From the NCBI GenBank assembly GCA_946965045.2, contig OX337232.1:124001-188000 (forward strand): a stretch of DNA of 64,000 nt, read 5' to 3'. The DNA comes from Epithemia pelagica. Lineage: Eukaryota > Bacillariophyta > Bacillariophyceae > Surirellales > Surirellaceae. A program made the translations under genes and the position numbers. The notes beneath the pieces are model-generated. The model was not told the DNA's origin, ran no database searches, and saw only the letters and a program-made list of their open reading frames with translations. How positions within the stretch are numbered: position 1 is the first letter of the stretch; every line of letters starts with the position of its first letter. Shown piece after piece: positions 49,262 to 58,072 of this stretch.

Positions 49262-49722
49262 TGTTGTTTTCCTGCTACCGTGGGCAACAAGAACGAGCTC
49301 AACCCGTGTAAAACAAAGTTAAGTTGTGTGTTTAGTCTTTACATCTACTCGTAGCGATGGCTGTGATCCGTTGGATCGTCGGCCGTTTGATAAGGTAGAT
49401 TGGAGATCTTTTGCGATCTTGTTGCAATCTTGGTTTCCTATGTATCGTCGTCCAGCCCGTTCTTGCCAGTCAGAATGTTTAGACGACGACAGTTATGGGA
49501 TGCCATAGGATCTCGTTTCTCTATGTATTGGACTTGTTTGGGCCGTTATTGTTGATGACGCGTTGCTCCAAATGAGACTTGGTCCGCCCATTGGTTCATT
49601 TGTTCTGTTTGAAATAACGATGGTACTCGTCTCTTGTCGGTCGAATCTTCTACTTCCGAATGCCGGTTCCGAATATTGGTCGCACTTCTTGATTCACTGA
49701 CCATATCTCATTATTTTGAACA
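49262..49722 (-). repeat. 5' LTR of the complete copia element
   Basis: 461-bp LTR, identical to the 3' LTR except at one position. It should contain the element promoter and transcription start. The gag ATG lies about 50 nt downstream of its end, which leaves a very short leader for the primer-binding site. Confidence 0.92.
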
Positions 49723-51424
49723 TTGGACCTCTCGAACCGGAGGGTGGTGGTGACCATGACAGCAACGACGTTCCATACTAACTCCATACCAGACTATGTA
49801 GGTAGTTCGTCTCACATTTTTATACTACAGTAAGAATTTTTTGTACGACCGGGAAGTAGTTTCTTGCGAGTCGCACGGTTTCCCTTTCGTGTGTGACACT
49901 TGTGAGACATTTGTGTGACACTTTGTGACATGGCTTCTAGGAATTTCTCACTACCTACACAGCTTGATAGGGAGTAAGTTTACTACTTCCCTGTGTCTGG
50001 CCGTCCTCTCGCGTCGGGCGCGCCCGGCTTGTCGGGAGAATGACTCGACGGGCAATTGTCTTGTCGGGCGTGCGCCCTCCTCGACCATTGCCCTCCTCGT
50101 CATTCTACCCTCCGCGCCGGGCGGTCCCTCCTTGAAAGGACTCAACACCGGGAAGTATTAATACTACTCTCTGTCTGTGTGTGGGTAGGTAGGTAAGTCC
50201 TGTGAGGATTTGTGCGCCAGTGTATGGATACTCGAGATTCTATGGTTGCCATGGCTGTGTGCCGACGTGTGTGTGTGTGTGTGTTTTGGATCCGAGAGTT
50301 TCATGGTTTCTGTGAGGTTGCTTGCGGCATGTGGAATGCTCAACATGTGTGTGAATGGAACGACAAAAAGCTACTGTTCTTGGTCCATGGAGTCCGGTAC
50401 GATTGCTGGCGATATCATGATCCTTCGTTCCAATTAATGTATGGAATCGCAACGAGTAGTATGGTTCTTGGCGGTTCCGTGAGGATTCCTTGGCTGGCTC
50501 TTGCCAAACCATTCCGGTTGGAACGGAATGTGGCTGGGGGGAAAGATTGGATTGTGTTTTTTTTTTTGCAATGGTGAACCGTGCACCCTTCGTTTTGGTG
50601 GTGTAGTACCGAGACGACGGACGGTTCTGGGGTGGATGATACCTCCTGTAAGGTTGCTTGCACTGCCATTCTCACCAAAGGAGATGTGTACCTTTCGTGT
50701 GGATGGACCTGCAAGCATCCTTACAGGAATCTCCCAACGAACAACAGTGTCCGCCCGGTACACACACATACCTAGAGGTCCCCATTGGTACTAGCGTGCA
50801 AGAGCAGCGCGGTATGGACCGAGACGACTGTTCGTGGGTCGATGATAACTCTTGTAAGATTGCTTGCGATATCATCATCACCAAAGGAGAAATAAGCTTT
50901 ATTGTGGATGGACTCGCAAGCAATTGTGCAGGAATCTCCCAACAAAGAACAGTGTCAGCCCTGTACACACATACACACATCATGGGTATGGTGGCGCGCT
51001 TAAGTCCATCCCTGTGGAACCCAAATCGAGGAACAGATCCGACTGTCATCCAAAGAAGAATGTATATATATATATATATAGTCCTTGTGGTGGTACTTTA
51101 AACTGTACCAACGCGCTGTCTCGATCGATACGGTCCGAAGAAGAATGCCGAATGCAAGACTCCTCGTGTGGGAATGGCATGTGGATCGTTTGTAGGGGAG
51201 CGCTACCAAAATTCGGGACGATCCAAGGAACACGATTCGATCCGCGGCACAGTAGATGAATGGAAGCAAGCAACGAACCAATCGAGATCAACCGCCAGGA
51301 GCACATTCCGATTGGATGGAATGTCTACTACTAGCTAGATATGCGACCACCCTGCAATCACCATTCTAGGCATTATCAATATCTCGAATGCATTCCCCAA
51401 TGACCTATAGCCTGAGAGTATAGA
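49723..51424. other. Intergenic region with tandem repeats
   Basis: It begins with the right target duplication (TTGGAC, 49723-49728). A diverged tandem repeat lies at about 50610-50975. GT runs occur near 50267-50284, a poly-T run at about 50557-50569 and a TA run at about 51062-51080. Open frames are short and occur on both strands. No gene is supported. Confidence 0.5.
50610..50975. repeat. Diverged tandem repeat, about 206-bp period
   Basis: Two units of about 160 bp of clear similarity start near 50610 and 50816 (anchors TGTAAGGTTGCTTGC at 50647 and TGTAAGATTGCTTGC at 50853). They also share ACCAAAGGAGA, GGAATCTCCCAAC and GTACACACATAC. A weaker third unit may lie near 50306. It may be a remnant of a decayed repeat-containing gene or a satellite. 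Confidence 0.6.
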
Positions 51425-51484
51425 ATGGATCTGATTGCTTCATATTATATATTGTTATGTAGCTCTATCTTGTTTCGGTCCAGT

Positions 51485-52660
51485 GTACAAGCATCCTCCT
51501 CAACCGATTCTGGGACCGACCACGAAAACAACAGTATCACGCATCGTTCATCCACACCAACCGATTCTGGGACCAACAACGATACCAACAACAAGAACAA
51601 TATCACGCAGAATCCAAACCCTATAATGAACCCAACCAGGACATTCACGACGAGGGTGGAGGGTTCTGAAAGACGGATTTGTATTGCGTGTCCAAGGATG
51701 ATTTACGACAAGCCGTTTCTTTGGTGGATCCCTGGATGGAACGGCGGTCGACCTTCCCACATTTGGAGTTCTTTTCATTTGCTCAAGGGTATCTTGGCGG
51801 AAATCTCCAAACTCAAGGGACCCAGCATGCCCGACAATTTCGATGATCCATGGTCTCAACTGCTACTATTTTCAAGGGTATTAATTCCTTTTAAAAAGAC
51901 GGATCAACGCCCACATGGCACCATACAAGCTTTGGGTGACCTAGGGTGCACTTCCCTGGCTGTTGTGTCTGGTTCACTCTCCCTACTATACCCACAGGGA
52001 CGCCCTGCGCAGGTTCAATTTTTCATCTTGTACAATTACGATTGCTGCGTTAGCTTCAACATATATATGACTAGAATACTCTCATTGCTCAAGCACTCAT
52101 TGCTTTGGTCTTTCTCATTGCTGGATGCCAACACTCGCACCGGCGTCCACCAACATGTACATCCCCCCACTGTTGTGTGTCTATAGATGCAACAGTTCTT
52201 GTGGACCCAACGACCAGGCCACACCACGGAGGTGCGTTTCGTAGCAGAGGGATGGTGAGGCTTTTCCAAACTGCAGATGGAACTCTCCTTGGCCATTGAC
52301 GTGCCGTACCCATCCATGACACAAGCCACAACATGGTGTTGCCCAAACAACGTTTCACTGCCGTTCGTGTTCGAGGTTTTGCAACATGAAATACTCGATT
52401 CTCTAGACGCGTTCGAGTGTGATCATGATGGTCCGTTCGTCTCATCATCCAGAAAGTTGTCACCTGATATCTGATATGGTTGTTCCTGTCGTCATGTTCG
52501 TGGCAGTGACGAGTGACGACGTACCAAACAAGTGAATGGTACACTCGGCTTGCGTGAGGGAGCATGCCGACCACGACCAGGACCAATATTATGGAGACCA
52601 TGCGAAAAAGCTGTCACACACAAGACCAAAAGCATTTTCCTTAAATCGAAACCATGCCGG
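51485..52660 (+). pseudogene. Decayed duplicate of the 3' end of the hybrid kinase gene
   Basis: It corresponds to 40745-41800. The Asn/Ser linker, ITQNPNP.MNPT, RVEGSER and the HPt end (SHIWSSFHLLKG ... EISKLKGPSMPD) are recognisable. A deletion removes the region after the His motif, and frame is lost around the CVSKDD part. There are no upstream kinase exons. Homology continues into the 3' flank. It arose by direct duplication of the kinase 3' end. The complete copia element now lies between the two copies. Confidence 0.75.
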
Positions 52661-52869
52661 CGCTACTTCCGAATGTCAGCCAAACGTCACATTCTACTTC
52701 CAGTAGAATGTAGAATGCGCAGGCGCATATGACTCATGTATTTTTCACGATTCTCATCTTTTCAAGAACATTTTCTCATAAAATTTCAATTGGACCTTGT
52801 CTTCTCCGTCAAAGCGCTCTCTTGATCAAATTCATCTCTTGCCTTTTTCAAATAGAATCCAAGAATACA
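52661..52869. promoter_or_regulatory. Upstream region of the fasciclin gene
   Basis: Short interval between the end of the duplicated kinase 3' flank and the fasciclin start. It should contain its promoter. A frame is open through part of it, giving a longer apparent N-terminus, but the ATG at 52870 starts a signal peptide. Confidence 0.4.
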
Positions 52870-54257
52870 ATGAAGACGTCTCTCGCCCTTTCCTTCAGGT
52901 ACGTGTTCTTGGTGACCGTCGTTTGTGTGGCTTTGTCGTCGTATTGGTCATTCTCACACGCGCGTCTCTCTTTCTCTTGCGTTCTTTCGCTTTTCCAACA
53001 ATCACGGTTCAGTCTGTTGCACCTCTTGTCTCAGTTCGAGACCAGCGCCGCCGCTACCACCGCCTGTCGTTCCATTATCGATGTGGTGTGCGACAGTCAG
53101 GAGCCGTTTCGATTCTTGTGCACCGCCATGACACGTGATCCCGACCTGGTAGAGAAACTATCGGCCGCGGATACCGACTTTACCATTTTTGCTCCCATTG
53201 ACAAGGCCTTTCATGCTCTGGGCTTTACCTTTTTGTACGAAACCATGACGGACGATTTCCAACGCAACGACCTCTTGTCGTACCACGTCTTTCAGGGAAC
53301 CAAGTATTTCCATGAATTGGGCTGTACACAGCTTTTAACAATGTCCAATGGACTAAACACGCGGACCGTCTGCGATCACAATGACAACAAAGCTCAAAAG
53401 GGCCGAAACAATCCGAGAGAGGACATGCCCAACATTATACGATACGACATTGAGGCATGCAATGCCGTCATTCATGTCGTGGACCAAGTCTTGTTCTCCC
53501 GACACGTTCATCCTCCGGTCCCGGACGTTCCTCCGGCTCCCGACAATACCTTGGCCTGTCTCGCTCAAGCCTTTTCCGAAGTGAATGACTTTCACGTTCT
53601 GGGATATCTCTTGTCCGCCATTGTCAATGCCAAATCCATGGTGGGAGTGTTGCCCGAGGACTTTACCCTCTTTGCTCCCAACGACGGTGCCTTTGGTCGA
53701 CTTTTGCTCATTGCCGGCCCCAATCTTACACCCTTCATCCAAGAAACTGCGTTGATTACGGATGTGTTGAGCTTCCACTTGGTGCTCGAGAAGGAACTTC
53801 TTGCCGACGAACTCAAAATGAGTTGTACGAATCAAGTGGAAATGGCCAATGGTAAGAACAGTCGCACGGTGTGTGACCACCAAACGGACAAGGTTTACCA
53901 AAAGGGGGCGGACAATGACCGAGCCAAAATGCCTGAAATTGTGGGTATGGATTGGGAAGTGTGTGGTGGCATTGTCCATTTCGTCAATCAGGTCATGCTC
54001 CCTCCCAATACTGTGTAAGAAGGGGCACGAGACTGCCCTTGTCGTTAAATGCGCTTTAACTGTTTCTCTCTACTAATACGGAATCTACTCTCTTATTTCT
54101 TTGACTGTGTAGAAATATCATTGCGGAATTGCCACTGGTGCATGATGGGGGTTCCATTAGTTCAATGAGTAACTCGACGGCAACTGGAACAACAATCGAC
54201 ATGCCAAGGAGAGTTGGCTCCATTACCAATGGCTCCATCGTCAAACAGGGCCATTGA
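52870..54257 (+). CDS. Secreted protein with two fasciclin (FAS1) domains
   Basis: The predicted protein is 391 residues if both introns (52899-53012 and 54015-54112) are removed, or 429 if the first is retained. The N-terminus MKTSLALSF is followed by a hydrophobic stretch in either form, so it enters the secretory pathway. FAS1 domain 1 shows FTIFAPIDKAFHAL and YHVFQGTKY, and ends AVIHVVDQVLF. Domain 2 shows FTLFAPNDGAFGRLL and FHLVLEKELL, and ends GIVHFVNQVMLPP. FAS1 domains mediate extracellular adhesion. In both domains the stretch before the end has matching N-G-x-N-x-R-T-V-C-D-H segments, so the gene arose by internal duplication. The last exon adds a Ser/Gly-rich tail without a clear GPI signal. 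Confidence 0.85.
52899..53012 (+). other. Possible in-frame intron of the fasciclin gene (114 bp)
   Basis: Donor GTACGT after TTCAG, strong polypyrimidine tract, and acceptor TTCAG ending at 53012. The length is a multiple of three with no stop, so splicing and retention both keep the frame. Splicing gives leader MKTSLALSFSLLHLLSQFETSA; retention gives a longer hydrophobic leader. Confidence 0.5.
54015..54112 (+). other. Second intron of the fasciclin gene (98 bp)
   Basis: Donor GTAAGA, branch-like TACTAAT, pyrimidine tract and acceptor TGTAG ending at 54112, phase 2. If not spliced, the protein stops at PPNTV, which is also a complete FAS1 end, so an unspliced isoform is possible. Confidence 0.65.
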
Positions 54258-55023
54258 TCTCCCAATTTTTCGATTGCGTTCCTCGTCACCGTCGTGCACG
54301 TTCGCAGTCACCTTGGCATCGAAAAGCCTCTTTTTAATCTAGGTAGGTAGATACCAGTGAGTGCATGCCGTAGACCTTCCTTCTATATAAGGTGTTACTA
54401 CTCGCTCGAATCATGATTGACGCGAGCTCTTGGAATCCTCAAGATGTGAAAGCATGATCACACTAGAAATATCGCAGGGTCGGTACAAATCTTCTCCGCA
54501 GGAGCAATCCACATACCTACAGAGAGCTCGGTAGAATCGGACGACACGAGGTCTCCTCGAGTTGGTGTGTGTGCGTGCGTGTTTTGGTAAAATGCTTGGC
54601 TTTCTTTCATGGCGTGGTGCCGGAGCACCGTCCAGAGTCTCCACGCACCCACTGCCGTTCCTGGATCCACAAAGTACCTACCATCAAGGGTGGTTGGTAG
54701 GCGACATCACGACGTGGAGAGTTTCCTCTGTGGAATGCATGGTCCACCGGACACACACATTCTATCCGGATGGTTTGGGGGAATGTCGTTTCCATGACGT
54801 AGAATCAAGCAGCAGCAGCAGCATCCGCAGCAGTACAAGAGCTCTACAGAGGTCTGGAATATCTGTGTGGAAGGGAACGTAGGAATGCTCCGCCCACGAC
54901 ACGTAAATGATGTAGGACTAAAGGTAGATAGTACCCGAATGTTCATGGACGAGAAGCACTCCATTGTCATTATGGATCGTGTGGATTGCCATGGCTCGGG
55001 GAGGGAGGGAATCCTCCGTCCTT
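54258..55023. other. Intergenic region
   Basis: 3' flank of the fasciclin gene, followed by DNA without recognised genes. AGC triplets lie near 54811-54835. From about 54970 rightward the inverted duplication (partner 34410-34550) begins. Confidence 0.45.
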
Positions 55024-55500
55024 TTATTCGTTTGCTGGTTTCCAATCGTTGTACAGATTCCAACAAGCCGAACCCTCCAATTGCCAGCCCATCCATACAA
55101 GAGTCACCCAATTTCTTGCAAGCCCTTCAACCATTAGTTTTGTACCATGGCTTTCATTCGAGAAAGGTGCAATGGGGAACCCCTTGGTGATGTCGTCGTC
55201 GTCGTCTGGATCCTTTGGATTCCCAGTGACGACATGTGTAAAGTTCCAAACCTCCAATGCCAATTCATTACGTCATTCTCCTACACTATTGGCCGATCGC
55301 ATGTGGCAACACAACCTGGTGAACACACATGCCCCGAGTTCCAACCAGGAGATTCCTGTTGGATGGACCAAACCATTGATCCTTTCCCATGGTGTAGTGA
55401 CTAGGCATCAGGTCAACACCCAACCAACATGGTGAACCCACACAAACTTTCTTGTGTTATCAGCATGCCCCGAGTTCCAACCAGGAGATTCCTGTTGGAT
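55024..55500 (-). pseudogene. Decayed LELAVW-family copy (inverted partner of 33970-34410)
   Basis: On the reverse strand LEVWNFTHVVTGNPKDPDDDDD matches the VWKFTC-VNP-acidic part of copies 1 and 2. CTCCTGGTTGGAACTCGG at two places matches the ISLLEL region. A 47-bp block (starting CATGCCCCGAGTTCCAACCA at 55328 and 55464) is duplicated 136 bp apart, which further scrambles the copy. No intact frame. Confidence 0.65.
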
Positions 55501-55736
55501 GGACCAAACCAGAGATCTTTTCCCATCGCTCCTACCCAAATCTCAGCACCCTGCCCAGCAGCACCATATATATATCGACCAAGCACCATCGTCCCAAGAA
55601 GCAAAACGGATACTCTTTTGAATTCATGGTCCACACGATTTCAGAAGCAGTGATGTTCCACGTTCTTTTGTTGGTGCGTCACTTGGTTCTTGGTTGTTGA
55701 CTTTTGTGTGGACCACAGGGAACCGTTCGTTTTATG

Positions 55737-56483
55737 CTAATCATCATCATCATCATCATCATCACTTTTCGAATCTTCGGTACGGTCGGATTCAGTTGTA
55801 CGGTCCAAATCATCGGCACTGTCCAATTCGTGGTTCTCCGGCGGCTCCAAGTTCTCCAACTCATCCGAGTCCTCTTGTTCGTGGTGATTCGTCTCGTCTG
55901 GTTGGAGAAATGGCACAATAGCCTTCATCACAATCACCACTTGGTCGCACCGATAGTGACGTTTCTTGTGTTGCTTCCATCCGCTTGCATACCACCGACT
56001 CCACTCGAGAAAGGATGTGTTCCCATTCTCATCATCCATACTGTTCAAGCAGGCAAACTTCCACACGGCCAACTCCAACAAGGAGATGCGTTCCCAGTGT
56101 TGGTACTGGCGCAAGAGTTTGTGGGCGTCTTGAATGACACTTGTTGCTGGATCGGCATCCATGGCGGTTCTTCCAATGATTTCGTAAATCTTGCCCTGCC
56201 ATGGACCATGGGGAGACAGTTGTTCGTCCATTTGCTCGGGAAGATTGCGAGCTGCATCCCGCACTTGGAGAAATCTTCGAGTGCGACGGAGCAATTCCTG
56301 GAGAGCGCGCTTGTGCTGCGGCAATGTTTCATGCGTGTCTTGGTCCCTTTTGCCAACCACGTGGGCTTGGCAGAGTGCACAAACGTTGTCGCGCAGAAAG
56401 TAGGAGGGATACTCTCGAACTCGAATGTCGATAAACTGGGACCGACCATCCTCCTCCTCGTATCCAAACCATGTAAATGGCAT
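55737..56483 (-). CDS. U1-like zinc-finger / LELAVW-family protein, copy 9
   Basis: The protein has 248 residues from the ATG at 56483 (MPFTWFGYEEEDG), chosen by alignment with copy 8. The frame is open to 56720, but that part is promoter DNA in the paralogous pair. Finger CALCQAHVVGKRDQDTHETLPQH has a 12-residue spacer (three longer than copy 8). Core GPWQGKIYEIIGRTAM, ERISLLELAVWKFAC, FLEWSRWYASGWKQHKK, YRCDQVVIVMKAIVPFL. Acidic tail with an Asp run at the C-terminus encoded by a GAT microsatellite. Divergent to copy 10, with an uninterrupted 268-bp promoter. Confidence 0.76.
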   Translation of the reverse strand: MPFTWFGYEEEDGRSQFIDIRVREYPSYFLRDNVCALCQAHVVGKRDQDTHETLPQHKRALQELLRRTRRFLQVRDAARNLPEQMDEQLSPHGPWQGKIYEIIGRTAMDADPATSVIQDAHKLLRQYQHWERISLLELAVWKFACLNSMDDENGNTSFLEWSRWYASGWKQHKKRHYRCDQVVIVMKAIVPFLQPDETNHHEQEDSDELENLEPPENHELDSADDLDRTTESDRTEDSKSDDDDDDDD

Positions 56484-56751
56484 GTTGGTGTTGTGGTTGG
56501 TTTGTTGTTGGTTTTGTGTTGAGAGCTGCAGCGCTGCGATATTTGAAGCCAACGACTTGCTATTGTCGCTCTGCATCATGGATTTCTCATTTCTCCATAT
56601 CGCGGACGGACAACCGGACTGGCACCCCAAGAATGGGGAAAAATAAGAGGGGGTGAGGGCGAATGATGGGGCAACGAATGAGAGAAGGAAGGAAACAAAA
56701 GTATACCCCCCCCCCCGCAACCCAAGGATTCACAAAACTCAAAACAAGACA
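56484..56751. promoter_or_regulatory. Intact divergent promoter of copies 9 and 10 (empty retrotransposon site)
   Basis: 268 bp between two divergent start codons. Read in reverse, it matches the two flanks of the retrotransposon in the other arm, so it is the unoccupied ancestral arrangement. The insertion point corresponds to about 56520-56535 (around the CTCAACACAAAACC equivalent). A poly-C run lies at about 56706-56716. Confidence 0.65.
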
Positions 56752-57369
56752 ATGGCTCGAACCAACGAGGAGTATGGTTGGTTGAACTTTATTGGCTTTG
56801 GAGTCAAGTCGTTTCATTCGCATCGATATTGTTATGACAAGGGGGACGACATTTGTGCCCTCTGCAATACCCATTTCGGTAGCAACGAACAAACTCATGA
56901 AGACACGCTGCAGCACCAACGCGCAGTGGAGGAGATTCTCGTGTTGACGCATGAAATTCTAAAATCCCGCGACAACTTCCGCCGTCTTCCCGAGCAAATG
57001 GAACAGGACCTGTCTCCGCATGGCCCTTGGCGGGGCAAGATTTACGAAGCGATTGGAAGAGAAGTCATGGAGAGGCGATCGATTCGTCAAGATGCCAATG
57101 TGCTCTTGCTCCAGTACAAACAGTTGGAACGCATCTCCTTGTTGGAGTTGGCCGTGTGGAAGTTTGCGTGCTTGGCCAGTACAGATCCGAAGAAGGACAA
57201 CCAGAAGAGGTCCTTTCTCGAATGGAGTCGGTGGTATGAAAGCGGATGGAAGCATCACAAGAAGAGTCGCTATCGGTGCAAGCAAGTGGTTCTTTTGATG
57301 AAGGCCATTGTCCCATTTCTCCACGACGACAAGACGACACAAGGACAACGGAAAAGAAGATACGGATGA
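56752..57369 (+). CDS. U1-like zinc-finger / LELAVW-family protein, copy 10
   Basis: The protein has 205 residues. N-terminus MARTNEEYGWLNFIGFGVKS, finger CALCNTHFGSNEQTHEDTLQH (C-x2-C-x10-H-x5-H), SRDNFRRLP, GPWRGKIYEAIGREVM, ERISLLELAVWKFAC, FLEWSRWYESGWKHHKK, YRCKQVVLLMKAIVPFL, ending DDKTTQGQRKRRYG. It is the inverted partner of copy 7 and shares its basic C-terminus. Both finger and core are intact. Confidence 0.76.
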   Translation: MARTNEEYGWLNFIGFGVKSFHSHRYCYDKGDDICALCNTHFGSNEQTHEDTLQHQRAVEEILVLTHEILKSRDNFRRLPEQMEQDLSPHGPWRGKIYEAIGREVMERRSIRQDANVLLLQYKQLERISLLELAVWKFACLASTDPKKDNQKRSFLEWSRWYESGWKHHKKSRYRCKQVVLLMKAIVPFLHDDKTTQGQRKRRYG

Positions 57370-57740
57370 ATGGGATAACCGCGAGCCGTGGTGCAAGTTT
57401 TGCTGTGCTGGTGTCACTCGAGGAAGCAACATCAAGACAAGGGGAGAAATGACCCGAACCTATCTCTCGATTGGACACGTTGGGACAAAGGTGGTTGGAA
57501 TGTGCAACCAAGGTGTCATTTTCATGGCGAACACCATTCTTCCATTCCTCCACGACCCAGCGCTTCGTAGAGAGACGTTTGCCACAACAAAAGCGCCACT
57601 ACAGAATCAGCAAAGTGAATCCGGCCTACCCTTTGAGGATGGGTATCAATGCTTGAAGGGATCGGCGGCGGCCTCATGTGACCACATGATTTTAACCATT
57701 CGTCATGATAGGCCGAAACGATTTCATCCACAGAACAATG
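57370..57740 (+). pseudogene. Decayed LELAVW-family fragment after copy 10
   Basis: TYLSIGHVGTKVVGMCNQGV and FMANTILPFLHDP (57455-57560) match the YLEWKHW...CNQVVI and AILPFL parts of the core. The upstream half is missing and the frame is broken. The segment is the inverted partner of 28050-28400, and the similarity fades after about 57740. Confidence 0.6.
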
Positions 57741-58005
57741 ACCCATCCCTGTCATGTGAACCAGTGCAAGAGCGCTTGATCCATCCGGGCGGCATGTCGT
57801 TTTGAGCCATTGGGCGTTGTCGCGCTTGTCTGGCGATGAAAAGGGTATGTATTCGTAAAATTATGATAGAAGATTACCTAGTTCGTACGTTCCTAAAAGA
57901 TATGCAAGTAGTGCGTCATCCAGAGTGTGAGGCTGGTTGGGCAAGGTGACGTCGACCCTATACGTCAGCCCTATGGCTAGTCTCCATTAGGTCGCGCCCT
58001 TTTCA
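57741..58005 (-). repeat. Probable 3' LTR of the second copia element (left end unresolved)
   Basis: On the element strand a purine tract (GAGAGGGAG, 58006-58014) is followed by TGAAAAGGGCGCG, the expected PPT plus LTR start, at 58005. The identical PPT occurs in the first element. The other LTR is outside the window, so the outer end cannot be fixed; it probably lies between 57741 and 57840. Confidence 0.45.
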
Positions 58006-58072
58006 CTCCCTCTCAGTCGAACACGGATGAGATAATGGCTTTGAAATGTGTAAATTGTGAGAATAGATTTGG

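Larger units (their letters stand above)
43434..49722 (-). mobile_element. Complete Ty1/copia-type LTR retrotransposon (diatom CoDi-like)
   Basis: The element is 6289 bp long on the reverse strand. It has 461-bp LTRs with TG...CA ends, a 6-bp target duplication, gag and an uninterrupted pol. A purine-rich tract (GAGAGGGAG on the reverse strand, about 43895-43903) abuts the 3' LTR and fits the polypurine primer site. Only one mismatch between the LTRs was seen, so insertion is recent and the element may still be active. It inserted between the oxidoreductase gene and the duplicated kinase fragment. Confidence 0.92.
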
